A stretch of DNA of 64,000 bases, from positions 2,937,661 to 3,001,660 of the forward strand of contig JADWQD010000002.1 of the NCBI GenBank assembly GCA_016110215.1. The letters are read 5' to 3'. Source of the DNA: Capronia americana. Its lineage: Eukaryota > Ascomycota > Eurotiomycetes > Chaetothyriales > Herpotrichiellaceae. The position numbers were made by a program, and so were the translations under genes. Numbering within the stretch: position 1 is the first letter of the stretch; each line of letters begins with the position of its first letter. Positions 33,507 through 42,780 of this stretch are shown here, piece after piece. Below the pieces are notes generated by a model that saw nothing but the letters and a program-made list of their open reading frames with translations, was not told where the DNA came from and did not search any database.

Positions 33507-34441
33507 TCAGAAGAACCGGCGCCAATGCGTCGACGAAAGTTGCCGGGCTCGATTGGTGCCCTCTGTTGTCGGTGTGGCGGAACTCTGATGTTGTCCGACT
33601 CGCTGGACCCGTTCTTGACTTGGTGTTTGCGAGTGATGCGGTGGTGATGGCTCTACCGTTGTGTCAGCAGGAGAGCCCGAGCCAGACACCCGCGGCGGCC
33701 GAGCGGCGTTGATGCCAGCGGACGGCAGGAATTGCGACTGCTCCTCCTGTAGTGACTCCTGTGCGCCCGACCATGGCTTTGCGGAAGCCAGGGTTTCAAA
33801 GTCCGTCCTCTTCTTCGTGATCCATTCCATCCTTTGCGCTGCAGACGCGAGGGGTAGCCGAGCCCATTCCTCCAATCTAGATGCCTTCGCTTGACGCGAG
33901 GCGTGGCTTGCGAGCAGCTGGCTCGATATTGTCGAGGCATGTCCATTGAGAAACTGGAGACCGCTTTCCCTTCCATGCGGTGAATGTTGTCGGCCCTCGT
34001 ACTCGTACCGGGAGAGTAACATCAGGGTATCGAAGAGCGCCAGCTCAGTCTCGAGAAGCCGCTTCTCAAGGCCTGCGATGTATCCGGGTGGGAATCCACT
34101 GTAGGTAGGCGACCGGACGCTCTCACGTCAACGACACGTTCTCGCACTCTTTCTATATTCTTGTAGTGGCGGTACCTACCGTTTATTGTTCTCTGGATAA
34201 GTGCATGCGGCACCGGCGCTGAGGCACTGCGTGCATGCCGGCCTGGTTGCGGACGTTAGTCGCCTGTCAAACAATGCGGGCACTGTTGAGCTTCACTGTT
34301 TCTTGTCGCACTGGCGGGCAATCAGTATTCAGTGCTTCCTCTCCCCGCAAGCCGGAGGAAGCTGACCTTGCACTTTCTACTCCGGCATGATTCACACGAA
34401 ATGGGGGTTGGCGTTGCTTGGGTGGCGGGTGGACTGGCCAT
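33507..34441 (-). CDS. Short Zn2Cys6 (zinc binuclear cluster) protein lacking a fungal_trans domain
   Basis: Four exons reconstructed by hand: 34441-34367, 34310-34297 (14 nt), 34242-34180 and 34098-33507; introns 56, 54 (ACTAAC branch site) and 81 nt; 247 aa in one frame. Splicing yields a perfect GAL4-type cluster spread over three exons: CESCRSRKCKC, then DKKQPACTQC, then LSAGAACTYPE, i.e. C-x2-C-x6-C-x6-C-x2-C-x6-C. It is followed by the linker and short coiled coil seen after such clusters (GFPPGYIAGLEKRLLETELA). The remainder is Ser/Gln-rich with no fungal_trans (middle homology) domain; the frame stops 270 bp before the end of the convergent monooxygenase gene. The start ATG at 34441 lies 204 bp from the divergent fungal_trans gene, which lacks a zinc cluster. 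Likely a DNA-binding regulator of local genes. Confidence 0.85.
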
Positions 34442-34645
34442 TGTGACGGTGTTGGGCGATGATTTGGGTGGGAAGAAGACTTTGTCCGGCTAGGTGCCTG
34501 GGACGCCTGGAAGGTTTATTCATAGGCGCCCCCGGACATAGTTTCCTCCAGGCGTGGGCGAACGTCGGCACAGCTTCCCGTGCTTCCTCGGCATATCCAT
34601 TGCCTGTTTCCCTTCCTCCCTCCTGCTTCATGGTGGGCATCGGCA
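34442..34645. promoter_or_regulatory. Short bidirectional promoter region between the two half-regulator genes
   Basis: 204 bp between the divergent start codons of the Zn2Cys6-only gene (minus) and the fungal_trans gene (plus). If both models are right, the two genes share this promoter and are probably co-regulated. Confidence 0.5.
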
Positions 34646-36760
34646 ATGGATTCGTCGCATCGCATGGCTACTACGCCGAATGACAATGATGGTGTCGAGG
34701 AGAATCGGCCCACCAAGCGGCCGAGGTTGAATCCGTCAATTGAAGTGGGCTTCATGCGAGACGGCTCCGGTCGAGATTCTGCCAGTTTTGTCGGGAGCGC
34801 CAGTGGCATACACTTCATCCGTTCCGTCTATGGGGCCCTGAACGCGAGGGCAAGCTCCAGAAACCTCCCAGGGGAGACGCCCGAAAGCAACATCGTACCG
34901 GGAGAGGACGACAGACTCAACAACGGCCCTGATAGTGGGCCATCCAAACCGCTATGGCAACCACATGAAGTCGAGTTGCAGGCAGTTTCGCCGACGACTT
35001 CAGTCAGCTTTGATGATCTTCTTGACTGGACCAGCAGTTATTTTGACGTTTGGCATCCGCCCTTCCCCTTCCTTCATGCTCCAAGTATTCTGGAGAAATT
35101 CGAGGCCCTGGCCCACCATGGCATCGCCGCGGTAAGCCCCTTCGACCTTACGATCATCAAGGCCATTGTCTCCATTGCCCTTGCGGACCGACGCCAGACA
35201 AACACGGTCAGCAGACCTGTCCCCAGGCTTTTGGTCTTTACCTCGTTCGAAGAGGCACTCAACAGCGTCCATGCAATGATCTCGAAACCTGCCACCCTCC
35301 AAGCACTGCAGGCCGCTGTATGTGTGCAACTCTTTCTGGTGTCAATGCTGCGCCTGAATGCCGCTTCGAGACTTGGTGGCCTGATAATCAGGGTGTCGTT
35401 CCAGCTGGGCCTGCATCGCTGTCCTGCACGGTTCGCGTCCTTCAGAGCGGAAGAGCAGCAGCTTCGGAGACGCCTCTTCTGGTCGATATACTGCATTGAT
35501 CGACAAATCTGCCAGGCATTGGGTCTTCCATTGACGATTCGCGACGATGACGTGGACGTATGTTATCCGGACAACGAGATCCATATCCTCCAACGAGGCG
35601 ATGGCTCAAAGTCGCGGCCGGACAGCCCTTCGCCCAATGCTTCGCCACAGCAAGACGACCGTCTCAGGCTGCTGACGCTCATAGCGAAGCACGCAGAAAT
35701 CAGAGGCCTCATAATGGAACTTCGGAATAAGAGAGTAGAACATCGAGCAGAAGGCTGGGACAAGGCGGTCTTGATCAACGCAAAACTGACGCAATGGTGG
35801 AATCAAGTCGAGGATTCCATCGAGCAGGCTGAATTGCATGAGACGCCACTGTCGGATCTTCATCGGACGGTCTTGAAAGTGCTCAAATACGAATCCGTCA
35901 TCTCGCTCAATCGTCCCCTGCTGGCCGCATCGAAGAACAGCGCAAATTACGCTGCTGCCCTGCAGTCGTGCATCTCGGCCTCCAAGTCGATCATCAAAGC
36001 GCTGAACACCGTGGCTCATCCGGTGGTGCCTGCTTACAACTCACCCGACCGTTCTCGAAACCCACATTCCCCTATGTTTTGGCCTTCTTTTACATGGTCG
36101 GTCTGGATGAGCGCCTTCATCATCTTGTATGCCGCACTAGAGTCGGAGATTGACTACAACGTTGCAGTCCGGTAGGTCCCTACCATTGAGGATTTTACAG
36201 CAGTTCAGTCCGCTAACGTCGCGAGTGACAGGAACACCGATCGAGCGCTACATGTTTTAACCACGCTGGCGGCGAGGGGTAACGTCTGGCCCACAGCGTG
36301 TGCGGTCGCGATTCGAGACCTTCGCTCGACGTTGGACGAAACCCGCATGGATCAATCTATGGGGCAGACCTCTGCTCACCAATCCGGTCAACGCTTCGCA
36401 TCATCAGCATCAGCCCGTGAACACGCGACACCAGCGGTCCATCATCCCTCGACAGCGCAGCCCCTTAGCTCGGGGGATATGTCACCGCCAAATGTCCTCA
36501 CCCAGGATCAGAACCAACAAGCTTCGAACATCCATGACGTGCCAGCCTCGTGTGAAACTCCTTCACTTGACGCAAATGGTGCGCAGACAGCACTCTATCC
36601 TGAAGCCATGCTTGGGAACTCCTGGCTCGGGCTGGGCATCGGCATGGATTTGGGGACTGAGCTGCCCATGTTCCCCAACGACGGGCTTGATCCTCTGAAG
36701 GGGTTCGATATCCCTTTTTGGGTGGGCCAGGACAACTATGCAACGTGGATGGGCTCATGA
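34646..36760 (+). CDS. Fungal_trans (middle homology region) regulator without a visible zinc cluster
   Basis: Two exons, 34646-36171 and 36232-36760, with a 60-nt intron (GCTAAC branch); 684 aa. Starts at the first in-frame ATG. An NLS-like PTKRPRL lies near the N-terminus, followed by FVGSASGIHFIRSVY, a motif that in standard Zn2Cys6 activators sits between the zinc cluster and the fungal_trans domain. The fungal_trans domain covers about 120-420: DWTSSYFDVWHPPFPFLH, LQAAVCVQLFLVS, LGLHRCPARF and RRRLFWSIYCIDRQICQALG with PLTIRDDDVD. The C-terminus ends in a hydrophobic/acidic stretch suitable for activation. No CysCys cluster occurs upstream in the same strand within the 204-bp gap to the divergent gene. 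It may act with a separate DNA-binding partner, possibly the neighbour. Family domain firm; partner hypothetical. Confidence 0.87.
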
Positions 36761-37351
36761 CCGGAAGGTTCTTGGACGATGCATATCACCCTTCCTCGAA
36801 CGAATTGATCCCTCGAGATTGACTGAGCATGTTCATTGAGGCTGCAGTTCCCGAGAAAGATCTCAGCGGTACATCAAAACCATGCCGGACGATCTACCCA
36901 AACCCCATCGTCTTGTTGACACCTCGCGGACCGGCCACTTTGAATGATCCAGAAGACTGCTCAATTTGCGCAGGCACCCAAACCAGCATTCTCGTCTTCT
37001 CGTGCATCATCTTCCGTTGCTTACTGCGACACAGCCTCAATAGCCAGGCACGAACAGCGGCAATGATCAGAATTACAGTACTTGCCTTCCAGCCCCCAGT
37101 ATTAAAGCTCCGGGCAGCCGCGGGGCCGCACCGACCGCCTAACCTTGTGGGGACAAGCGCCTGGGCGCTTCGTCATGGGCGGCATTTCGGGCTTGGCACC
37201 TGTTGTCAATAAAGAAACCCGAGTGTCGCTCCAACAATCCTCTGCTTGCGTGTCCTGAGTACTTCGATTGAACGTTTGCTCTTTGAGTTCACCTTCAGCT
37301 TTCGAATAGTTGCCTGCGGCGCAGAGGATTGCAAAGCTTCATCAGGCGAAA
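36761..37351. other. Intergenic, no gene recognised
   Basis: Downstream of the fungal_trans gene, upstream of the GH5 gene. One ATG frame (36829-37212) has no recognisable domain and overlaps the expected 3' UTR. Confidence 0.55.
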
Positions 37352-39401
37352 ATGAGGAAAGCTTTCAAAAAGGCCTTCCAGGAGGTCAAAGACGCGGTAG
37401 GTGGGAAGGATGACACGATGGGTACGTCTGGCTCTGAATGCTTTCTTGCTTGTTGTCTTCCTGTTTGTGTTGTTTCCCTGCAACAATTCCATCGTGATGG
37501 ACCATGAGAGTTGCACAAATACAGAACGAACATGAGATTTATACGGACTATCTCCATCATCACCTTCGCTTTTGCCTGCTCAAAGCTCGAAAGCAAGTGG
37601 CCGTCACCGACAAAGATACGTGAATCAACAACACACTTTCATTTCTCGCTCTCCAAACACGTTGGGCTTACCAGGTGTTCAACTCAGCATTACCACCACC
37701 GCCTGGCCCACAGCTACAGCATCCAGGTCCATCGCTCGGTGGACAACAACATCACCCAATTCCATCTCTCCAACTCGCCCAGCCGACGCCAAGGGACATC
37801 CTTCGCTACCGCTACCAGCATGGCTGCAATCTTGGCAGTATTTTCATCCTTGAACAATGGCTTTTCGGGGGAATGTATGATGAGGGCGTTGCAGGGAGCA
37901 GCGAGTTAAACGCCATTACTGCGTGAGTCTTTACGCTCCGCATCGTCATGTCCACCTATTCACCCTTCACCTGCTCAGGTCGATCAAATCCCGCGGCCTC
38001 GACGCCACTCGCCAGAAATGGGAGACGCACTGGAACAACGCACTCACCGACGCAGACCTCGACTGGCTTGTCAACTCTGCTCATTGCAATTCCATCCGTC
38101 TGCCAATAGGCTATTTCACCCTTGGGCCAGCCTTTTGTGCCCATACAGCCTTTGGTGGGCCACCCTCCGAAGTATATGTCAACGCCTGGTCGGTCGTCAA
38201 ACGTCTCGTTGCCCGCTGCTTTGAGCGCGGCATTGGCGTCCTCATCGACCTGCATGGTGTACCGGGTGGTGCCAACCACGAGACTCATTCCGGTACGAGC
38301 AGCGGTAAGGCCGAACTCTGGGGCAATGGCTTCTTCCTCGACCTTGCCACCCGGTGCCTTCTCTTCATCGCCGATGAGACTGCTCGAGATCCCCAACTGA
38401 CCGGTGTCATTGGGGTGCAACTTTGCAACGAAGCCATCATCGATCCGCCTGGTATGTATGAATGGTACAACGACATGATTCAGCGAATCTCGTCGGTTGA
38501 TCCCTCGCTGCCGATATACATCAGCGATGGTTGGGACTTGGGACGTGCGGCGGCTTTTACTCGAGCGTATAACAACCCCGGTCTTCCACCCAAATGCCCA
38601 GTAATTGTGGACACACACAAGTACTGGACGTTTGATGAGAAGGACACCTCCCGCTCGCCCTTCGAAATTATCGAACAAGTGAAGACTGAGTTGCCCGAAC
38701 TGAATTCCAGCCTCGTTGGGGATGTCTTCTCCCATCAAGCCGCTGTAGCGGTGTACATCGGCGAGTACAGCCTCGCGCTGGCTCCGCAAACCTGGAGTAA
38801 AGCTCCCGCTGATCAGAAAGACGAGCTGATGAAGCAGTTTGGACTTGCCCAGAGCCAGACATGGCAGACCAAAGCTTGCGGATCGGCTTTCTGGACATTC
38901 AAGATGGAATGGATGCCTGGTTGGGAGTGGGGATTCAAGGCTTCGACCGACAATGGTCAGATCGCGCCACCCCGAATATTCAACCTGACTGTCGGGGACG
39001 TCACCGATAAGCTCGCCCAAGCAGATGCGAGGAAAGGTTCGCTTCTCGAAGGTGCTTTCAATGAACATAGCGGATACTGGAATGGCACAAATCCTGGAGC
39101 CCCCTTCGAGCATTGGCGGTACGCTGATGGCTGGAATCTAGGCTGGAGTGACGCTCGAGTTTTCTTCGCGGCCCGGCTTGATCGATTCGTTCCTTCCGCT
39201 CTCCGAAGTGGTGGGAGCTCTTCTCCTGTGGACCGAGGTGCAACAGTTGGGGCCGACTTCATCGGTGCCTTGGATCTGTGGATACTCAAACGTATGCGTG
39301 AAGCTGGGGTCGCAGATGCTCAAAGGTGTCCATTCGGCTGGGAATTCGAGCACGGGTTCCGCCGGGCCGTGAGAGACTTCGGGGCTGTCGTCCATGAGTG
39401 A
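37352..39401 (+). CDS. Glycoside hydrolase family 5 protein (glucan 1,3-beta-glucosidase-like)
   Basis: The last two exons are firm: one ending at 37922 (…ILRYRYQHGCNLGSIF…) and 37979-39401, joined by a 56-nt GTGAGT...CAG intron. The 5' end is less sure: an ATG at 37352 opens a basic/amphipathic exon (MRKAFKKAFQEVKDA) with two possible donors (GTAGGT at about 37397 or GTACGT at about 37428), and the acceptor lies near 37680-37692, before a Pro/Gln-rich segment. Catalytic marks: acid/base Glu in LCNEAIIDPP (about 38427) and nucleophile Glu in YIGEYSLA (about 38757), plus IRLPIGYF and VLIDLHGVPG. No secretion signal is visible, so the protein may be intracellular, unlike secreted exo-glucanases. 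The domain beyond about 38960 is an extra C-terminal region of ~140 residues. Confidence 0.82.
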
Positions 39402-39705
39402 GCGAACGACAGACTATGTGTTGCTTGTGTCGGAGAAGCAGAGTAAGGTGATGACAGTCAACTTGTCCGCAGTCTTGCTTTGTACCTCACCCTTCACCGG
39501 TCGTCGCGAAACTCACGTCGCTTGGCAGTCGACCTGCGCACGACTTTCAAATTATTTGGACTCACCACGCAATCTGCAGTTCGCGGTCCTGGCCTCTCCG
39601 ACACGTCTAACAGCAATTGCCTCTCCGCGAGAAAACCGTCATCACTTATTTCGCGACGCCACTGCACATCTCTGTACGACCCCAATCCTCCTATCTTCCA
39701 ACACA

Positions 39706-40515
39706 ATGGGACCAAAACCGGTGAGAAATGAAGCCTGGTTCAAGTACATGGCCACGTCAGATTTTCTCAGAACAAGACAGACTATAGAACGTTCGCTGGG
39801 ACTCCTGGGTGTCACCAGAGACCACGTGGACGAAATCATCACCACGGCCACTGAAATCTGGGATCGCGAGGGCCCAGCCAACTTTAATCTCAGTCGGGCC
39901 TCAGCCGACCTACGCAAACGCCGCGATGATGCCGTTGCCGAGCTCCGCGCACAACATGCAGAGGTGTTTGGGATGGCTTGTGCCGGCGAGGAAGAGGAGA
40001 AGTTTGTGCGGGAGAAGGCGCCAAATGCAATCTTTGCATTCGTCAACGCCGAACTGCGGAGGATGCAGAAAGAGTGGGAGGCCAGAGTTGCCAATGACAC
40101 GCAAGGTGCATTGGAGACGCCGACTACAGCGACAAACACAGCGGAGACTGGCTCCGACCGGCAAAGACTTCTCATCAAAGTCTACTCGGCCATGCAAGGG
40201 GTCGAGCTGCTCAAGATGGAGAACGTCCTCGCTCCTGGTGGAGGGGCACCGAGCTTCAGCGAGCTCGAGGCAAAGCTCTTCTTGAGCACCCGGTTTCCAC
40301 TAAAGGTGTGGCCGGGGTTGAATCTGGTGTTCGTACACGTTGCCGATGACGGTGTCAATACCTGTATCCACGGCCAAGATGACCTGGATCGCTTTTTTGA
40401 GGGTTGGCGTCAGAGTCACCCTACTACAGAGACCCTCTGCCTATACGCCATTGACAACGAGGACCCCGAGCCGGACTTGACCCTCCAGCTCGCAAGACTA
40501 CCATTGCAAGGGTAG
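39706..40515 (+). CDS. Unrecognised protein family, tandem paralogue 1 (two-domain form)
   Basis: Single exon, 269 aa. I do not recognise the family. The start is the first ATG that gives the same N-terminal layout as the two paralogues downstream. Domain A (about 7-115): NEAWFKY..., RTRQTIERSLGLLGV, VDEIITTATEIWDREGPANF, ELRAQHAEVFGMAC, EEEKFVREKAPNAIF, helical by composition and shared with the other two genes. Domain B (about 150-258): LLIKVYS, SFSELEAKL, then VFVHVADDG...IHGQDDLDRFFEGW and LCLYAID, a pattern resembling PB1-type beta-grasp domains with an acidic OPCA-like loop; this is inference. No signal peptide, transmembrane segment or catalytic motif. It starts 304 bp after the GH5 gene. 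Probable intracellular protein, function unknown. Confidence 0.75.
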   Translation: MGPKPVRNEAWFKYMATSDFLRTRQTIERSLGLLGVTRDHVDEIITTATEIWDREGPANFNLSRASADLRKRRDDAVAELRAQHAEVFGMACAGEEEEKFVREKAPNAIFAFVNAELRRMQKEWEARVANDTQGALETPTTATNTAETGSDRQRLLIKVYSAMQGVELLKMENVLAPGGGAPSFSELEAKLFLSTRFPLKVWPGLNLVFVHVADDGVNTCIHGQDDLDRFFEGWRQSHPTTETLCLYAIDNEDPEPDLTLQLARLPLQG

Positions 40516-40756
40516 TGGCAAAGACATATTGAGGGCAGCGGGTATGAGCGCGGAACGATAGCAAGACATCAGTCAGGGCGGAGACAATAGCTGTTACAAT
40601 GCAAGTCATCATTTCACTTCTGGCCATGTGCTCCAACCTGAGTCCTTCAACACCAATGTCACTAGAGCATTCCGGACCAGAGTCAATGTAACTACGTTGG
40701 TGATATTGGCCGCGGTCGACCTTGGATTCACCAGGCCGATGGATCATTCCCTCAAG

Positions 40757-40791
40757 GTGACGCTTCCAGGTGACGCTCCGAGTGACGCTTC
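40757..40791 (+). promoter_or_regulatory. Three clustered TGACGCT elements
   Basis: TGACG begins at 40758, 40771 and 40783, each followed by CT(T)CC, spacing 13 and 12 bp. TGACG is the half-site bound by CREB/ATF-type bZIP factors in fungi; regularly spaced copies just upstream of a TATA box suggest a regulated promoter. Pattern seen directly, factor inferred. Confidence 0.4.
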
Positions 40792-40839
40792 CCAGCGTGC
40801 CCGCCGATTCTCATCACGTCCCTCAGCACTGCACAGGGG

Positions 40840-40845
40840 TATAAA
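40840..40845 (+). promoter_or_regulatory. Candidate TATA box of tandem paralogue 2
   Basis: TATAAA in the context GGGGTATAAAGGCTCCCC, 210 bp before the ATG at 41056 and about 50 bp after the TGACG cluster. Confidence 0.5.
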
Positions 40846-41055
40846 GGCTCCCCTTCCCCACGACGTACTCTGTTGATCTCTCCCTAGAAAGACGTCCGCC
40901 ATCAGCAATTCTCAGAGAGCCTCAGTCCAACGTTCATCAACCTCAGCTCCTGAAAGCCGCAAACAAAGCCTCGCCACTACGATATCAGAACCGCTGCCAC
41001 CAACACATCTCACTCACACTATCCTTTGTTGAGGCTGTCGTCGACCAGCACAAAA

Positions 41056-41580
41056 ATGTCCACCCCGACCCAAGCCATCACGGTGCAGCGATCCGAAGCC
41101 TTCTTCCGGCTCTGCAACGACCGCAACGCCAGGTCGCCGTATCTGCGAAACAAAGCCCGCATCATCGCTGCCCTGGGCCTCCTAGGCGTCGACGCCCAGA
41201 AGGTCCGACAGATCATGGAACATGTCGTCCGGATCTGGAGGCGGGACGGGCCGACCAACCTGCGCACCAGGGAGGGCCAGAAGCGGCGTGAGGACACGAC
41301 TGCCGAAGTCAGCACCCTCTACCCAGAGGTGTTTGGCATGCCTTGCAATGGACCCGAAGAGGATCACTTCGTCCGGGAGAAGGCCATCCACGCCATGGTC
41401 TGGTACGCCACGTCGAGAACACGCCCGGCGAGACCACGACAGCAACGCGCTGTGCCCGGACCGGCACAACCACCACAGCCACAGTCACAGGGTCAGGCTC
41501 AGATCCAGGCTCAGGCTCAGATCCAGGCTCAGGCTCAGATCCAGGCGGCGGCCAACTACAACTACTACAACTACTACTAG
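41056..41580 (+). CDS. Unrecognised protein family, tandem paralogue 2 (domain A only, repeat tail)
   Basis: Single exon, 174 aa. Domain A aligns with its neighbours: SEAFFRLCNDR, LRNKARIIAALGLLGV, VRQIMEHVVRIWRRDGPTNL, LYPEVFGMPCNGPEEDHFVREKAIHAMVWY. Where paralogues 1 and 3 carry domain B, this protein has a Pro/Gln-rich linker, three perfect QAQIQA units and a Tyr/Asn-rich end (NYNYYNYY). The absence of introns and the stop at 41578-41580 make this the likely full protein, not an annotation cut. A TATA box and TGACG elements lie upstream. It may be a decoy or regulatory form of the two-domain proteins; function unknown. Confidence 0.72.
   Translation: MSTPTQAITVQRSEAFFRLCNDRNARSPYLRNKARIIAALGLLGVDAQKVRQIMEHVVRIWRRDGPTNLRTREGQKRREDTTAEVSTLYPEVFGMPCNGPEEDHFVREKAIHAMVWYATSRTRPARPRQQRAVPGPAQPPQPQSQGQAQIQAQAQIQAQAQIQAAANYNYYNYY
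41494..41547 (+). repeat. 18-bp minisatellite, three units, in frame
   Basis: Unit CAGGCTCAGATCCAGGCT repeated three times (last base differs in unit 3), encoding QAQIQA x3 in tandem paralogue 2. Near-perfect copies indicate recent slippage or unequal crossing-over. Confidence 0.95.
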
Positions 41581-42780
41581 AACGATGTACGTACAGGTGA
41601 GAGAGAGAGCGATTCCCCAGGACAAAGTGTGCAAGACCAACAACAACTGACAAGCAATAGCGATAGCGACAGCGACAGTCATGACGGCAGCGGCTCACAA
41701 GCGCAGCACAATACAGAACTCAAACGAAAAAGACGTCCGTCAGCGACATCGCCTCGTCTACAATATCTCCCAACGTCTCGAAGAAGCAATCGGCAATCAG
41801 CGTCCGTCGTCCTCTCGCACCAACCCAACGACACCACATATCACGGGATTCCACTTTCAACGCTTTCGACGATAGAGTGCGGTCGGTGGGTCGGTCGTAC
41901 GCTGCTCGTATCGAGTGGGGAGCGATATTTCTTGTTTCTTGTACAGGACGGACGGTCGGCACGATAGGATGTGATACGATACGATCCGATGGCCACAACG
42001 AGATGCGTTTCTGATAATGCACCCTGGAAGGGATGGGACTTGCGATGGGATTTCTTTAGGTACTTGCCGATGTGTTCCTTTCATGGCATTCATTGAATAC
42101 AGCGTCTCTCTCATGCAGTACTGGATTTTTAGTCGATTCTTGGACACAACTGCGACAAAGCAAACCACCACCACGAGGGTCGGCGTGCACACTGGCTGCT
42201 CAATAGGGAACAGTATTCCCTAAGGTAGCTAGGTGCGGAGCAGTACGTTTCCAATACATACAGTACCTTTTTTTCACATCCAGATGGATACTGTACAGTA
42301 CATTCCCATCAGAGTCATCTGGGACAGCTGGACTGGAGATGGACATTGGCCCTGCTTTGTGTACTTCACGTTCTGGATGGCCGTCACCGCCCGCTGGCTG
42401 GCTGTCTACTGCCTCCCCTTGCTGCCTCCCCTTCACGTGCTGGACGGCCGATTCGCAGCGACTGTCTAGGCTGTCTACTGCCTCTCGCTCCATGGCCTTC
42501 TGCTTATTTTTGTACGCATATATCGTCCTCACGAAACCTTTCTTGCACCGTCCCTCCTCACAGACCCTGTCTTGCTCCGTTCGTCCTCAAGCACCACATT
42601 AGAACCGGCTGTCCTAGGCTTCGTCTACACAAGCGCTGTCCAGATATTCGTCCCCCAGTAGTCTCTCAGGTACTACTGATCACTGAGCCTTCACAGCCCG
42701 GACCTACCACTCACCAGTCCAGCTCTGCCAATTCCGCTTCCCTCAATAAAATCATCTCATCTCAAGGCAGCTGCTCAAGA
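41581..42780. other. Intergenic region and leader of tandem paralogue 3
   Basis: 1.2 kb. Contains an AG-repeat just after the stop codon of paralogue 2, a Ser/Asp-coding frame at 41629-41700 that is not convincingly linked to any exon, and an imperfect ~68-bp tandem duplication (42364-42499). No firm gene. Confidence 0.5.
42364..42499 (+). repeat. Imperfect ~68-bp tandem duplication upstream of paralogue 3
   Basis: Two copies start at 42364 and 42431 with CTTCACGTTCTGGATGGCCG versus CTTCACGTGCTGGACGGCCG, and both contain GGCTGTCTACTGCCTC (42400-42415 and 42469-42484). Confidence 0.75.

Larger units (their letters stand above)
40516..41055. promoter_or_regulatory. Promoter region of tandem paralogue 2
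   Basis: 540 bp. Contains three TGACGCTNC-type elements and a TATA box (listed separately) and a pyrimidine/CA-rich leader before the ATG at 41056. No gene. Confidence 0.5.

Noticed and set aside
36829..37212. 127-codon ATG frame after the fungal_trans gene
   Set aside because: No domain, positioned in the expected 3' UTR/promoter region.
41629..41967. Ser/Asp-rich frame after paralogue 2 as a missing last exon
   Set aside because: No convincing donor before the stop codon of paralogue 2, and the sequence has no similarity to domain B of the paralogues.
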